Source of the DNA: Pegea sp. RAD2-039
Lineage: Eukaryota; Chordata; Thaliacea; Salpida; Salpidae
Direction: 5' to 3'
Length of the DNA: 64,000 bases
Assembly: GCA_034620365.1 (NCBI GenBank)
Contig: JAQGEQ010000204.1
Span: 62,001-126,000 of the forward strand
Position 1 is the first letter of the stretch; every line of letters begins with the position of its first letter. Both the position numbers and the translations under genes were made by a program. Positions 33,466 to 48,034 of this stretch are shown here, in pieces. The notes beneath the pieces are model-generated. The model was not told where the DNA came from, did no database searches, and was given only the letters and a program-made list of their open reading frames with translations.

Positions 33466-36400
33466 GGTAATTTTCAATACAATTTTTTTACAGATAACAA
33501 ACTTTTCTGTCAATAAAATTCAAAAAAATGTTATCACGTTGTACTCTCTATTTAAAACTAAGTTATATGTGATGGTTTAAAGCGCAAAAAGTAAATATTG
33601 TAAAAATTATGAATTGAAAACTGCATATTGCTGAAAACTTTTTTGTATTAAGCCACAAAAATATTTCCCCGAAACTGTTCCTATATAAGTCTATAAACTT
33701 TTCATAATATTTTTATATATCATTCTATTTAAAGAATGATTAGAAAATAAACAAGGTTTTCTATAAAGTAATAATTAATTTTTTTGAAACATAAATAATT
33801 GGGCAAATTTACTTGAACCTTTTTCTTCTCATGATTTCTACCTTTCTGATTTTTTCTGCTGTTCAGTTCTCTCGGTTCTACTGGTTAAAAAATTAAAGCT
33901 AAGTGAAAATAAGCAAAAATCACTACAAAATTTGCCCTTTTATTGAAATGCTCATGGTAAACATGAAAGTTGTAAAAATCTAAACGCAAAATTGCAAATA
34001 TAAAATATTGAGTGTTTACTATGATGAACTTACAACAGTTGAAAATACTCGGGGATAAAAGATTCAAGATGTTTACTAAATTTTAAAGACTTTTTATCAC
34101 AAATCTTCTAAAAAACATTTTATAAAAAAGAAACTTTCTGGTTATTTAATTTATTTCAGTTTGCAGTATACTTCAGTCTTTCTTCTAAATTAAAATAACC
34201 TGACTTCTGATAACTAGTAAAAACTCAATTAATAACTTCTGATAAGTTTAAATAAGATTAAATAAGGTTTTAAAGCACCATAAAAGTTAAAACGGTACAA
34301 TAAAAAGTTAACTGATAATAATTCAAACTACTAAATATACTAGTTAACCATTCATTCACCATGCTGGTTATGTCTACAAGATTGAAATTAATATTCTCAA
34401 AAGAACATTAATAAAGTTTACAAAGTATTTTGGAAAAAAACTAAATCTTTTAGCATTAATAGCTCTAAGTTTAAAAGCTATATAAGATTACATTTGATAA
34501 AATCAATTCACTTATAAAACTTAAAATATCAATTTAGCAAATATACATACAACTGCTTACGTTCTTTCAAATTTCCTTAAAAGTAAAAATTTAAAAACTT
34601 AATAAATAGTATATTCAACAAAACAAATAGTTTTCTCAAAACAATTTTTATAGGCTAAATGAAACTAGCCTAAAAAAGCAAAAGTCAAAATTAGAAAACT
34701 AAATCAAACTTGTAGATTACGACGAAATATTTTTTGTACTCTACAATCATCACCTATCACGACCTGTGACTGTCTAGCGATGCGATAAGAAACTAAAAAC
34801 TACTTTGAAATAAACAAAGAGTACAAAAAATTACCAGAAAGTAAAAAAGTTGGTATGATTATTAATGACTAGTTAAATTCCCCAGCTAGCAACAAACCAA
34901 AAACAACTTGTCTTATAGAAAAGCTTTGTGTTTGGTGGCTGAGTAGAAATCATCTACTTAAAGGAGCGCCGATTGATGATGTCGAATTAGATACGAGATC
35001 AACAAGTGAAGCCACCAATAGCGCCGCACATTGGTATCTTCTCACTCTAGATCATCACCTGCTGATGCTAGTATCTATATAAATGTTTCTACGAATTTTC
35101 ATCGTTTATATAAGTTAATATTTACTCAACTTTTGAAATCTTAATTAAATTTTGAAATGCAGCTTTTATATTCTTAAGATTACCAAACAAACATATTACC
35201 AAAAAAATAACAATATAAAGTTCAAGAAGACAAACTCATGAGCTTTGAGTTGCTCAACAAGTTTTGTAATAATTTTTATCTTGTTTTTAAAGTAATAAAT
35301 CTTTTATTGGTAATTCTTCAAAGTTTTCAGCATCCTAAATTTGCGAAATAGCAAAAATCAAAACTCTATATCTAAAAGTATATATTTCACTGAATTTAGA
35401 AATAAAAATTAGCAAACATTAAATTTTCTTCATTTAGCATAAAACTTCTTACTGTTATTGAGTAATTCTAGAATATTTTTTTATGTTGTGATTAATACAA
35501 ACTGACAATAAAACTTATTTAAATATTACAGATAATATCACAGAAAACAACTGATAAAATCTAGCTTAATCTGATACCAAACGTCAAACCGAAATAATTT
35601 ATTATTTTGTAAATAAATAATCTCCTTTAAAATAAAGAAATAAAAAAACAAATTAAGTAGGTTAATAACACATGGCAGGCTATTGGAAAAAATATTCATA
35701 AACAATTTGACTTCAATTTAAAATACTAAACAAATTTAGATTAAATGTTATTACAATAATCATTTAACGTTTTAAAAAATAAACTTTATGTTTCAACGAC
35801 TTTTGAAATTTTGAAATTATAAAATATTTGTTATTTGTATAATTAGATCAACATAGATGTATTTCAAAGTTATGAATGAAAAACTGTAAGGGTATTTTAT
35901 GTTTTAACTCATATTATATAAAATAGAGATTTGTTTGATTGTTTTGCTACAAATAAGATATTTTATGTCAATCTTTTTCATTTTCATTTGTAAAAAATTA
36001 TATTAAAACTTATAAATGAGCATTTTGAATATTTCTAAACTGTTGAATAATATAAGAATTTCTTTTTCTATTTCAAGATGAGAAGAATAGATTCATCTAC
36101 AATTCCTGAAAATCATATCTAGACTGCTATGATAAAAAACTCTATCACAGCATAAATAGAAAAACTTAGACAGAAAATAACCAAGTTTATCAACAGCTCT
36201 ATATCTATTAGATTATATTGGAATAAAACCATGTACAAGTTTTTGAGAACAGCTCTCTAAAATAACTTCTAATAACATAAAAAAGAATTTGACCTCTTCT
36301 TACAATTTTCACAAGTAGTTTACTAAAAGCTTTTATGACATTTTCGAATTAAATGATAAACGGGATAATAAGATCTGAATATTACAAAATATTAGCTAGC

Positions 36401-37629
36401 AAAAATGTAACAAATATATCCACTGCAAAGGTCTAGGGCCGCATTTTCATCTCGAAGATGGGACCACAAAAATGTTAAAGTCAAAAAAGTACAATAGCGC
36501 TACTAGTAACTAAATATATATAAAGTGCAATTGTATACAGTTTGCAAAAGCTGTTTATAATGTTCGTCATTCAATTGACTGAAGTATTGATTTATCATTG
36601 TAATTATTTTAGTGAAAAGTGATTCAGACGTCTAAACGAATACTGAAGTAATTTTCTCAGTATTTGCTATCTTATTGAGGTATTTTTCTTCGAAAACTCA
36701 AGTAGAAAATCTAGCAGATTGTTCTACCCAAAATATGTTTGTATATTTGGAAACTCCAACTGAATAAGATAAAAAAATGTAAAAGATATACTGTCATATA
36801 GTTTACAAACAGTTCCAAATTGCTAAAAAGCTTTTGATATGTCAAAAAATTCCCCCAGGCTCGAAGGTTGGAAGGTTACTAGTTAAACATAGACATTGTC
36901 TTCTTCAGTTTAAAACTAATTGTTTTCCTAATCATTTCAAAATGTCCAATTTATTGCAATTTTTAAGGCTCTTTTGATATGCAAGCAGCTGTAAAAAGCT
37001 TTTAAACTGGTTTTCACCTGTGGTTAATTATACTGTAAATCAAGAAATAAACATACTTTTGTAGGGCTACAATTAACTTAAACCATAACTAAGTATCTTT
37101 TACATAATTACAACTGTTTAATCTACATTATAATTGACAACTAAGATTTATTATACAAAAATACTTCAAATACTTTTAATTATTTTAAAATTGTAAATCA
37201 TTATTATTTACGTATTCTGTTATGTTATATCTTTGATTTATAACTTAAAATTGCTTATACCTCTATAGTGTTTCTTTTTTTAACATTGTTTATATCAAAC
37301 CGTGGTGCTCAAAAACTTGGTATTTTTGTTTGCTTTAAAAGCTATATCATTTATTATTTTCAGTCATGCGTAAGACAAAATTAAATAAATTATCAAAACA
37401 ACTTACTTTGTTTACTTTAAATGTTGATTATTCTCTTTAAACTTTTCGAAATGGACCAAAAATGGTAATTCTGATATAAAAATATTATTGTTTGAACAAA
37501 TATTGGCACTTGGTTGGAAAGAAACAGATTTCTATTTTACCTATTGTAATGGTAGCACAAGAAAACTTTATTCTGTTATAAATTGGATACCACTGCAACG
37601 GTTAATAAAACTGAAAATCCCTGCTGTTG
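33466..37629. other. Intergenic, no genes found
   Basis: AT-rich with no convincing exon on either strand. A distinct GC-richer island at about 34740-35070 contains GGTGGCT and its inverted copy AGCCACC roughly 80 bp apart. It lies 1.5 kb upstream of the Ig-module gene start and could be a promoter, leader exon or conserved regulatory block, but nothing in it is diagnostic. Confidence 0.5.
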
Positions 37630-37830
37630 AACACACGGAAACCCTATATACGCGCGAGTGGGACATTCTTCTAGGAGACGATAAACCCCAAGTTTAAAGC
37701 CGAAGTTGGAGCTTTGTGGGCAATTTATCACTGTACTCAGTGACGTTCTCGGAGCATGGGCAACAATTTGATCTCTGTAGCTTCTGCCGTGACCCACAGC
37801 ATGGCAGTTCTCGGTCAAATGTGACTAAAC
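37630..37830 (+). mobile_element. SINE remnant, copy 1 (body and tail)
   Basis: It shares the central block around AAGTTTAAAGCCGAAGTTGG, then GTGGGCAATTTATCACTGTA, with the copy at 49.9-50.3 kb; the 63.3-63.6 kb copy shares the AAGTTTAAAG core. It ends with a tail ATGGCAGTTCTCGGTC (37801-37816) that resembles the LINE tail at 59.14 kb. Its tRNA-like head is not recognisable. Short open frames across it (37488-37697 plus, 37576-37818 minus) are not genes. Confidence 0.7.
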
Positions 37831-40480
37831 AACTGTCTTCGACTTTTTCTTTTATTTTACACTAATCAGGTTGTTTCGCCATTTTTATGATTAAATTTAT
37901 CAAATAATGTTTTTAGTTGATGAAGTTTATCAAAATTTTTGTAAAATAAACCATTTTTTTAAATCCTCAATATTTTACGATACAAAAGAATCGCTGAGAA
38001 CCGCGTTTGAGTTCTAAAGGTACTTCTTACCTAGCTTGGAAGTTGGTATAAGAAACACAACTCTTGTATACGTTACATTTGAGGCTTTTCAACAACAAGG
38101 AAAGAAGATACAATGATGAACAAAATGATATCGAAAATGATGCGTTTAAAAGCAAAATGATAAGAAGAAATTACCTCTACTCTAAGCTTCTAGGAAAGTA
38201 AAGTGTTTAAAAACTTCTGCCAGTATGAATTTCTCAATTGATGCTCAAAATATCGACTAATAGCATCATGCCAACTTTTCGTTTGATCTTTAAGCGACAT
38301 TTAGAGGTTTAAAAATTCTTTTTGTTAAATTTAGGAGCTTATTTGATGAAATGAAAAAATGTTTGCAAACTTTTTGGTTATCTTGAAACTACTGAGTTTT
38401 ACTGAACTAACCTTTACAAGAACAGGAAGCGCTACATGAATAGATGACACATCTTGATGCTTAACAAAAAATTTAAAGTAACATGCATACTTTCCAAATC
38501 TTTTTCGGAATTTGAACAAATTAAGTTATTTTAAGATTTATCGCAAATATTTAAACAATGCATTTCAATAAAGAATAATTTTCTGATCTTTTCGAGTTAT
38601 AGCGGATTCAAGGACCCTGGACTTGGATGATTTCACTTACATGATCCAAGCAACAAAATATTGGTACTTTCATATTTGCCCCTAAATAACGAGGAGTGAA
38701 ATTTCAACTAAAAGAGGAAATGTTGTTTAAAGTTGCTCAGCAAGATTAAGACTTTTTTAAATGAGCAAGTTTTGTAGATAACTTGTTTTCCGCCAAGCTG
38801 TTGATATTTTAAGAAATCCTACGATATAGCTGGTTATATTCTACTCAAGAAAACGTGAGTCATCAAAATGAATAAAAAATTATTGAAATCAGAGTAAAAA
38901 GCCACTGAATGATTTGGCAGCAATAGTTTAAAAAGAAGTAAAACTTTTTAATGAAACAATGAAAAGTAGATTACAATGTAGCTATCTGAAGTATACTAGA
39001 CTTGAAAAGCAAGTTTTTTAACCAAAAGAAAAAGTTAATTCGTAAAAAAAATCATTATCAAAATAACTTTGAAATTCTTTTAAAGTATAAAAATTGTTTA
39101 ACAAATACTGAGACTATAAAAAACTCTTTAAAAAATGAAATTATTTCACTTGAAAAGTTTTAATTTTTACATTGAGTTTTGTAAGTATAAAAAATCAATA
39201 TTTCCTGGTACTACATTGTAAATGTTCTTTCAAAATGAGAAACTTTACAAAATGTGAAAATTTTAAATTAAGTCAATTGGTTTATGAGAAAACCTTTCAA
39301 TTTATTTTAATCTATAAAATTGTTTTCAGAATTTCTATTTTCACAACCAAAAAGATTACAAAATGAAAAGTAATTATCTTAATTTTTTCTATTCTCTATG
39401 AAATTGAAGCTAATTTTTATTATATGAAAATAAAACCTCAACTTTATGAAGAAAGAACAATTCTGTATTGAGAAAAATAATTTTAAATCTATATTAATAA
39501 TTCTAAATGAAAAATAAAATGTTTTTGTAACCTGTGAAAGTTTATATTTTATAGTTGTTCAACATTTTGAAATAATTCTAAATTATAAAGATTAATGTAT
39601 TGCAAAAAGAAAAATGAATAGTTTTTTAGATATCTATAGAAAAAATTAATAAAATAATTCTATTTTCATCACAAGTACAAATTCAATAAAAGTAAAATAT
39701 TTATATAAAGCTGGACATTATTATTAATTCTATTTTTAAATATTTGCTATGAAATCTAAGACTTCAAATCATTTAGAAACAACAGAATCAGTAACAAGAG
39801 TCATCATAAAACTTGTTAATATCTTCTAAAGTATATTTTAAATTTATAATTGAAGATTGTACCTCATAGTTGATTCAATTGATAATTTGTCATGTAAGAT
39901 AAAGTGGATGTATTTGAAAGACATGCTACAGTTACTAGTAAAAATTAAAATATTACTAGTTTGCTTCAAAAGCTTAAAGATTACTAAAATAAAAATACAA
40001 ATTCATATAAATAAAAAGAAACAAACATTTTCGATTAATATTTGTATATTAAAGGGATCAACTAAATAATGTTTGCAAGTTTATAATACAAGGAGCTGCA
40101 AAATGCAAAAATGTAATTACAAGAGCTACATGTAAAAGCAAGCTGAAAATAATTCATTCCTAGAGATAATACATTGATGTAAATACTAACTTTACAAGAA
40201 GTTTCAGTGGGAATCTGTCTTGAGCATAAAAACTGTTGTTATGTGCAGTGAACATCAGAATAAAAACGATATTTAAATATACTTTATTTGGTAATAGATG
40301 ATATAAGTGATACAATCTATTTTTTACAAAAAAAAGCTTCAAATATTTCTGAAGAAATAGCAATTGCTATGAGAAAAACTAGAATAAAGCAAGCTATACT
40401 TTAGTGAGATTTGTTACACAGAAATGCAGTAAGAGAAACTTGTAGTGAAGCACAACTGACAACTTAATTACTCAGTGTAA
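37831..40480. other. Intergenic, no genes found
   Basis: AT-rich sequence with scattered short open frames only. No splice-supported coding segment and no recognisable repeat was seen. Confidence 0.6.
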
Positions 40481-40483
40481 TAA

Positions 40484-40489
40484 TTTATT
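40484..40489 (-). terminator. Poly(A) signal of the endophilin-B gene
   Basis: AATAAA on the minus strand, 25 nt after the TAG stop of the endophilin-B gene; a second overlapping candidate lies at 40502-40497. Confidence 0.6.
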
Positions 40490-40513
40490 ATAATTTTTTA
40501 TTCACATTGACAT

Positions 40514-43500
40514 CTATTCCATAAAAGAAACATGCGAAGTAGGAACCTTTCCTCTAGTACTACCTCGTTGACCAACTAACCACCCAGCACCTAGACTCGG
40601 ATCTTCGGATACTGTTATCACCTACAAATGAAAGAAATGATTTCAAATCACATTTCTCATTTTTTACTTCAACTAGTTAAATTCAAGATTTGATGAAAGT
40701 GAATGTAACCTCATCAGCTAGAAGTGAAAGTTCTGTTGGATCAGATGCATCGTAATCGAACAAGATTACTGCTTGTCTACTATTACGAGTTGTGGTTGAT
40801 AAAGAACTTGTATTATTAGTTTGTGTGATGTTTCCCAGTTGAACCCTTCCAGTCGAGCTACTTCTGGTAAACGATGGAGATGGTTCGTTGCTTCTGGATA
40901 ATAGCAAGTTGATTAACATCTTCGGATTCATTTCGTTGTTTGAAGCTACATCTCAATAGAAGTTCATTTCGAAATTGTTTATTTGATTTTTAGATGACAA
41001 ATTATGATTAGTTGTTATTTCAAAGCAAATAGAATGAAATTTAAAGTTTTGAAAACTTTCAAATTATAAAAAAATTCGAAAATTTTACAAAAGTCAGATT
41101 TTCAGTCTAGACAAATCAGCAGGAGAATGAGAAATTAGCCGGGAAATTGTTCTTTCCAAAAACAAGTCGAAAACATGAAATGGAATTTGTTATATACGAT
41201 TATATGTAAAAAACTGAGAACATGGTTTGTCAATCCATCTAAAGCTACAAATAGCGATGTAAAAATTCGTGAGATTTCAAAACTGACAAATTTGAAACTA
41301 ACTTCACCAAAAGTTGTGGGATTCTAAAGTAAATTAGTAGAATGTTGAAGAGTGAAAAGGAACTAATTAAGATATCTTTTGTATGTTTCATCTCATCAAG
41401 CACCAAATTGAAATAAAAATTTGAAATTATAAAATAGTTTACAATCCACACAACAAAAAAGATGAAGTTATTTGTAAAGTTTTAGTTTGACAAAATTATT
41501 CGAAGAAATAATTGTTTAAAAGTTGTAGAAATGAAACAACTAGAAACAAATACTTGTTGGAGAGAATTGTAGAAAGCAATAAAGTGATTATATGAGTGAG
41601 AAAAAGTTTTAAATCAATAAAAGAGTTTCGATGTAGAAAATGTTTCGAATAAGCAGTCGGAATTTTTATTAGATGATAAATATTTATTGAAGTTCGATTA
41701 AAACACTGAATAAATGAAAATGAAATAAAAAAAAGAGATTATTTCATTCAAGATAAAGATGAAAAGTAAAAGTTAGTAGCAAGTTTACTTCAGTTGATCT
41801 TGTAAATCTTTCATATATTGATAACATTTTCCATAATATTCCAATTGAGCGTCGACAAATTCATTTAAACTTCGTGAATGTTGAGCCTAGAACAGAATTG
41901 AAAAGTTGGAAGAGCGAGAAGTTGCAGAAGTTTAGGTCACCTGTGTGCTGCTAACTCCTTCCAACAACAACTTAGTAATTTCTTGTTGTCTGTCGAAATC
42001 ACTCTGAGCAAGTTGAAGTTCCTTTTCGGCCTGAAAGTAAAGAAAAAAATTATTAACAATTGAAATGATTAAAAGAACCTTTGGCGACCTGTTGGCGCAG
42101 TTCTAGAGTTTTAGCTTTTCGAGCTCGACTTTTACAAGCATCCAAATCGAGACGCTTTGTTTCGAGAGTTTGTCTTTCTCGTGAGATGGTTTTTGAGTCT
42201 CCTTCAAGAAATTTGTTTAAAGGAAGAAGAAAGTTTTGAACAGTAGTTTGTAGAAATGTTTGTTCAGCTTGCCCTAACTTCATTTGAGCTTCACCACATT
42301 TCAGCAAAACGCTTCCTAATAGTCAACGAAGAAAAATAATTTATCTTTTTATGTCAAATCACGTGACAACGACAAATAAATAGATTGGCTTTGTAACAAC
42401 ATCATTTATACAAAAAAAAACAAATTAAACAATAATTACAACTGAAAGATCTAGTTTTGAATACAATTTGGTAATTAAATCATCAATTAATTGATATCTT
42501 CATAAAAATGACGTTAAAACCCTACTTCTTCATTAAATAAGTGAATAAATTTGATAAGATCTCATCAAAACCATCAAATAAAACTATCAAGTTCGATATC
42601 TACAGTCATGATACAAGTAAAAACAATCTAAGTACCATAAGAAGTCCCTGCCCCAAAATCTTGACCAGCTTGAGTCATGATCATTCCCAACTGCTCAGCA
42701 TTATTCAACCTCCCCGGTGGCTTACGATCAAGTTTTGAATAAACAAAATCTTCCATTCTTGTTTCTATAAAATATCAAAATGTTTGTGTTTAATAGAAAT
42801 GACTTCATTGTTGCATCTGAGATGGTTATTGATCTGTTGAAGACTCTTTGATGCAATCAGACAACTTTAAAAGTAATCAATTATTTAACATGAGCTTTAT
42901 TCATCTTTGCCAATAATCAATTATTAAAACTGAAGAGGAAAATAAGTTTTTTTATGAAAATTTATTCAACTAAGAAAGATAAACACTAGAATCAAGGCTA
43001 AGCTTCAAATTGTGAAAATAAATAACTCTCAAAAATTTTGTATATATTTATCAAATAATCAAACTAAGCAATCAGTATTGAATGTTGTTGAGATTCACTG
43101 ATGAAATCACAAGTTTATAAGTTTTTATCCAGCATCTCAATTATGTTAAGATGTTTAGTTAAAATTGAATCTATTATCATTATTAACAAGTTTATAAAAC
43201 AAATTTCAAGAGTGTGTACTTGGGTTAGGTTGAAGAACAGTTTCAGTATGCGCTTTCAACTTTTCTGTCCAAAGTTTTGTTTTTTCATATCGCATTTGTA
43301 AATTTTCAAAATTTGCATCAAATTCAGTTTTTTCAGCATTCCCAAGTTTTTCTTCAGTGAACTTTATAATAAAAAGATTTATTTCAATTATTGAATTTAT
43401 CTAACAAGATAATCTAAATATTTGTTATCAGTAAATATTTAATAACTTCTCTTGTTATTAAACTTTAAGAAAATAACTTAAATGTGATAAATATATACAT

Positions 43501-43637
43501 TTTGGGTTCTATTTTCAAGCAACAAGTTATTTTCTATTGAACCACAATACCTGTTTAGCTCTGGAAAACATAGTTGTAGCATCAGAAGTGATCTGCCTCA
43601 TGTCAGGCATTGTTAATTTAGGGAACCTAAAATCCAT
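40514..43637 (-). CDS. SH3GLB1: Endophilin-B (SH3GLB-type) N-BAR and SH3 protein, 8 exons, 354 aa
   Basis: Membrane-curving protein; relatives act on mitochondrial, Golgi and autophagosomal membranes. Exons: 43637-43551, 43361-43220, 42764-42636, 42315-42089, 42030-41941, 41886-41789, 40893-40710 and 40621-40514; phases agree. The amphipathic N-terminus begins MDFRFPKL, as in endophilin-B (MDFNVKKL), and is followed by FTEEKLGNAEKTEFDANFEN. The BAR coiled coil (about 30-255) contains LLKCGEAQMKLGQAEQ, RLDLDACKSRARKAK and QSDFDRQQEITKLLLEG. A Ser/Thr/Asn-rich linker leads to the SH3 domain (about 290-350): LFDYDASDPTELSLLADEV, GWLVGQRGS, GKVPTSHVSFME. TELSLLADEVIT identifies the B subclass rather than endophilin-A. 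Length is close to human SH3GLB1 (365 aa). SH3GLB1 versus SH3GLB2 cannot be separated; it probably predates that split. Confidence 0.94.
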
Positions 43638-46600
43638 TTAAAATACTTTGGCAAATACAGACTTTTAAACTTCAATTTTATCTACTAACAAAAGTACTTC
43701 TTTAATTAATGATGGCAAAATAGTAATAAATTAAAAAATGGTTATGCAGAAACTTGCAAAATTTCATTAGATATTAAGAAATTACATTAACTATAAAGTT
43801 ACATTGCTCATAATTAAAAAGAAAATCACTTTTATGATTTATATAGAATACAGAAAATATAAAAAGTTATTGTTTATAAATAAAATAAAATCTATCAGAT
43901 TGTTTATATCAGTTTAAAAAGATTCACCTTTGACAAAATATTAAAAGCCATTGTCAAAAAAAATTTTCTAAATGAGAAAAATATAGCTATCAGCACAAAA
44001 ATGTGTTTAAATTTTTAAACCATGAACGTTTAACAATAAAGAATAACTTATCAGTATAAAAACTAATCTATAAATAAAAATAAAATAGAAAAATGTGAAA
44101 AACTTATACATAAGCTTTACAATTCAACTTTATTCAAAAATATTGCTATTGCATTTTATATGCTTTCAGACAATCAAAAATTATGACAAAACAAAAACTA
44201 AAACATATGAAGTCTTCAGAGTATGATTTAATGAATACATACAAATATTTTTGATGATAATAAAAATGAATTTGCTTTAAATAAGTAATGTGTACACACT
44301 TTACATTTCTTAAATTATATAATTATTAAAAAATATATATTGATATGCAACATAAAAATTTACATAAAATTTAACAAAATACATTTACTCAATAAAACAG
44401 TGTAACAAAATTGAATAGTTAAAGAGCTATATGTGGTACAAACAAACAATTATTTATTTTCAAAAAAAATTACACTTTTAATTACTTTCATAAAACAAAC
44501 TGTTTCATCATTAAAGGTTTAAATTATTTAGAGAAACCCATTTCTAAGTGATTGATACTACAATGAAAAGCTACAAAGTTAAAAAAATTATATCATACAG
44601 GAAATAATTGTATGTAGTCTTACTTAAAAATAGATAATTAATTCATTATTATCACCAATTGTTATTGCAATTATTACAAAGCAATTATACTTGTGTAATC
44701 AAATAATAAAAGATTGAACTTAGAACAATATTCAGTTAAAAATTAAATAACAAGCATAAATGATTTAAACAGCCAAAAAACTTAAATATATTACACACAT
44801 AACATCAAACAAATTAATGATCTATATGAAAAAAGTTAGTTATATATATTATTTACAATTATAAACTGAATATAATTGGCTATGACGAAATGTGACTTAA
44901 TATGTATTTGTACTACATTACATTTGTATTACATTAAACATGTAATTTATAACAAATTTATTCAATTTAAAAATTTCTTAAGAACATTAATAAAAATATT
45001 AATCTTAAGTTGTTATATACATTAAGTTATAAATAAAAATAGAAGAAAAAATGTATTTTAAAATTAAATAGAAAACCAAAAAAATAAATTTTAATTGTGA
45101 TCTTATCTTGCTGTTAAAATGATACAAGTTGATACAAATTTTAATATTAATGACAATAATAATTTTCTAAATTTTTTCAATGTTAGAAGTTAGAAAGTTA
45201 TTTATATTATTCATATATTTAAAATAATTAAATAAATATTCACCAAAAAGTCAAGAAAAAGTAACAAACAAATATTTAATAATAAAAATGAACAAATAAC
45301 CATAAAAAGCAAAGATATTATTTATATAAATGCAATGCAATAAGTTTGTAATACATCATTTACCTTCTAAACAACTCTACATTATATGCAACTATTTGAT
45401 TCTTATTTTTTAAAACAATTAAAAAAAAGTTTTAATTTCAAATTAAAATGTATTTCTGTAGAAATTAATGACTTTAAAACAGAAACAAAAAAAATTTTGA
45501 AAATTATAATCAAAACTAATAACATGATTTCCACAAGGATAATAATTGAAATTATTTATACGACTAGTATATCGAAGATTAAGTTCATTTACTAGATGCA
45601 TAAGTTGAAAACATACAAACAAAAATCTCAATATCAGTAAAGTGTTTATAAAATATAACGCAAAAACCAAAACTTGAAGATTTAAAAAAGTGTTTATTAT
45701 AAAAAGGTTCCAATGTACGAACTTATTTTATAATAACTGCATAACCAAAATAGTAAATAAAAATGATTACAAATCAAATTTTATTATTTTGAAGTTTTAT
45801 AAGTTATCTTTAAAATAGCTTTGGGCCTATAAGCATGTGGATAAAAACTAATTAACCAGAATCGTGAAGAAATAGTTGAAAAACTGTCTATCAATAATTG
45901 TTAATCTCATATATTTTTGTGAGACTATAAATAAATTAGAAATCTATAATTTTCAAAAATAATTTTACTTTGCAAAAATGAATGATAGCCTTTTTTAAAC
46001 ACTTATATTCGTTGCATTTATTATATTTGTAATCAGTATACTTAGTTACAAATGTGCCAGTCAAAAGAACAAGCTGTTATTCCATCTGTTAATCTTCTTT
46101 CTGTTGCTTTTTGGTGTATTGTATGCATTTGTTTCCTTTCTTTGTATGTTCTTTACTCTGTCTTTGAATCTCAAAGTATTGCCAATAATCGGTATTCAAA
46201 GGCAAATTTTCTAAAGAATTTTAATTAACATTTTAAGAATTAAAATATTGATGAGCCATTTTCAGACAAGTTATAAAAGAAAACTTTGAATACAAATATA
46301 TTGTTAAAGCTAACTAAATATTAAAATTAAAAAGATTTCTTTATTAAATCTGAAAGCTTAGTTAAACATTGCATTTTTGATAAAATTAGCTTATTATAAA
46401 AAAAGCTTAGATGAAAACAGTTTGAATCGGAGAGAAAAAAAACTAATCTTATAAGTTAACATTAAATTTAGAGCTTTTAAATTGACATATACTTAATTTA
46501 TCGTTTTAGCGTGAAGCAAGAAAGTAAAATTTATTAGTTTATTCCCACTGCAAATCAGTCTGAAATTCAATAAAGACCATACAATTTTGAAGTAGGATGA

Positions 46601-48034
46601 ATAAGTACAAATACATAACGTCAGTTAACAAAAAAGGATACATACTTATTCAGTACCTATACTAAAGTTTATAACTCTAATTGTACCAAGTTTAAAGCAT
46701 AAATGTATTAGGAAAATGAAAACAGATACTTAAAATATTTTTATTATTTCTTCGCTCATAATACTTGGTTTTTGTTCGCTATAAGAGCTGTTAAATTTGT
46801 CACTTGCAGTCACGCGTTTCATAGATATTTTATAATATAAAAATGCTAGTAACGATTAAAAATTGTTTGATTTACTACATCTTTTCAAAAATTATGTCTG
46901 AAAATTGATTATAAAATAGATGTGTGAAAATTAATGAAATTCCCACAAATTTATAATCAAGTTGTTAAAATCATCTATAATAAGTTTAAGATCATGATTT
47001 AATTAGTTAGGTACAGAGCACTTTATCATGCATCTCTTAAGAAATGAAGGTTGTTGATTTGATCAAAGTTTTAGTGAACTAATTAGTGATGATGGTAGAT
47101 ACACTACAGTAAATTTTGTTATGCAACTATTTAGCAACGGCATAAGTTTATCAGTCTTGACTTAAATTTTTGACAAAGCACAAAACGTGAAAAAACTTTG
47201 TTGGGTGTATTCGGAACATAAATCTGTAAAACTTGTGGATACATATTTGAGAATGTGATTGTGTCGGCTTCTTACTTATTATTGAATCACTTTGATAAGG
47301 GTCAGTTTGATTTTCTTTTAACATCAATTTATAGAAACATAGGAAATTAAAAAAGTTTAACTTTACAAGTAAAATTACAAAATGTTTTAAATATGAGAGT
47401 GATATATAAAGCAAGTTTCATTATCAGATAGTTTAGAAATCTAAAAACCTATCAGTTCATTTCTAAACAAGAAATGATAAAAAATACCAACTTGAATAGT
47501 TTGTTGACTTGTGATTATTTGTTTAGGTTTTCATAAAGCTTTAATAAATCAACATAACTTTCAATACAATCTTACTTTTGCTGCTGACATCTATTCATAT
47601 AATTTTGTTTTATAAAAAATACATGGTAAAAATGTCTAGTAAAACTTTGTAATTATCTATTTATCTTAAAAATCAACATAAAAACTTCAAACTATTGAAA
47701 ATACCAACCAATAAATAGTAACCCCAAAATTTATTTCTTAAAAGTTGATCTTATTCTATCTTTATGAAATTTAAGCAATATAAATTTGAACAAAAATCAT
47801 TTTAAATATAAATTATATTGAATGATAATAACGCCATGAGATATCAAACCAAAAAATGTATTTACTTATTATAATTAGCTCATAGCACTAAAAATTTATC
47901 TATTGATCAAATCCAAATGAAATTAGCTAAAAATATAAATAACGATAAGAAATAGGTACACAACAAAATACTGTTATAGCCTTCACATGTAAATCATGCA
48001 ACTTTATCTAATTGGAATTCAAGAATTTTTCAAA
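43638..48034. other. Intergenic, no genes found
   Basis: More than 4 kb of very AT-rich DNA. Open frames (for example 45386-45595 and 47151-47414) are short, Lys/Ile/Phe-rich and unsupported. Candidate poly(A) hexamers for HSPE1 (TTTATT on the plus strand) occur near 47730. Confidence 0.6.

Noticed and set aside
37488..37697. 69-aa frame across the SINE at 37.6 kb
   Set aside because: Falls within and just upstream of a SINE remnant; no independent support.
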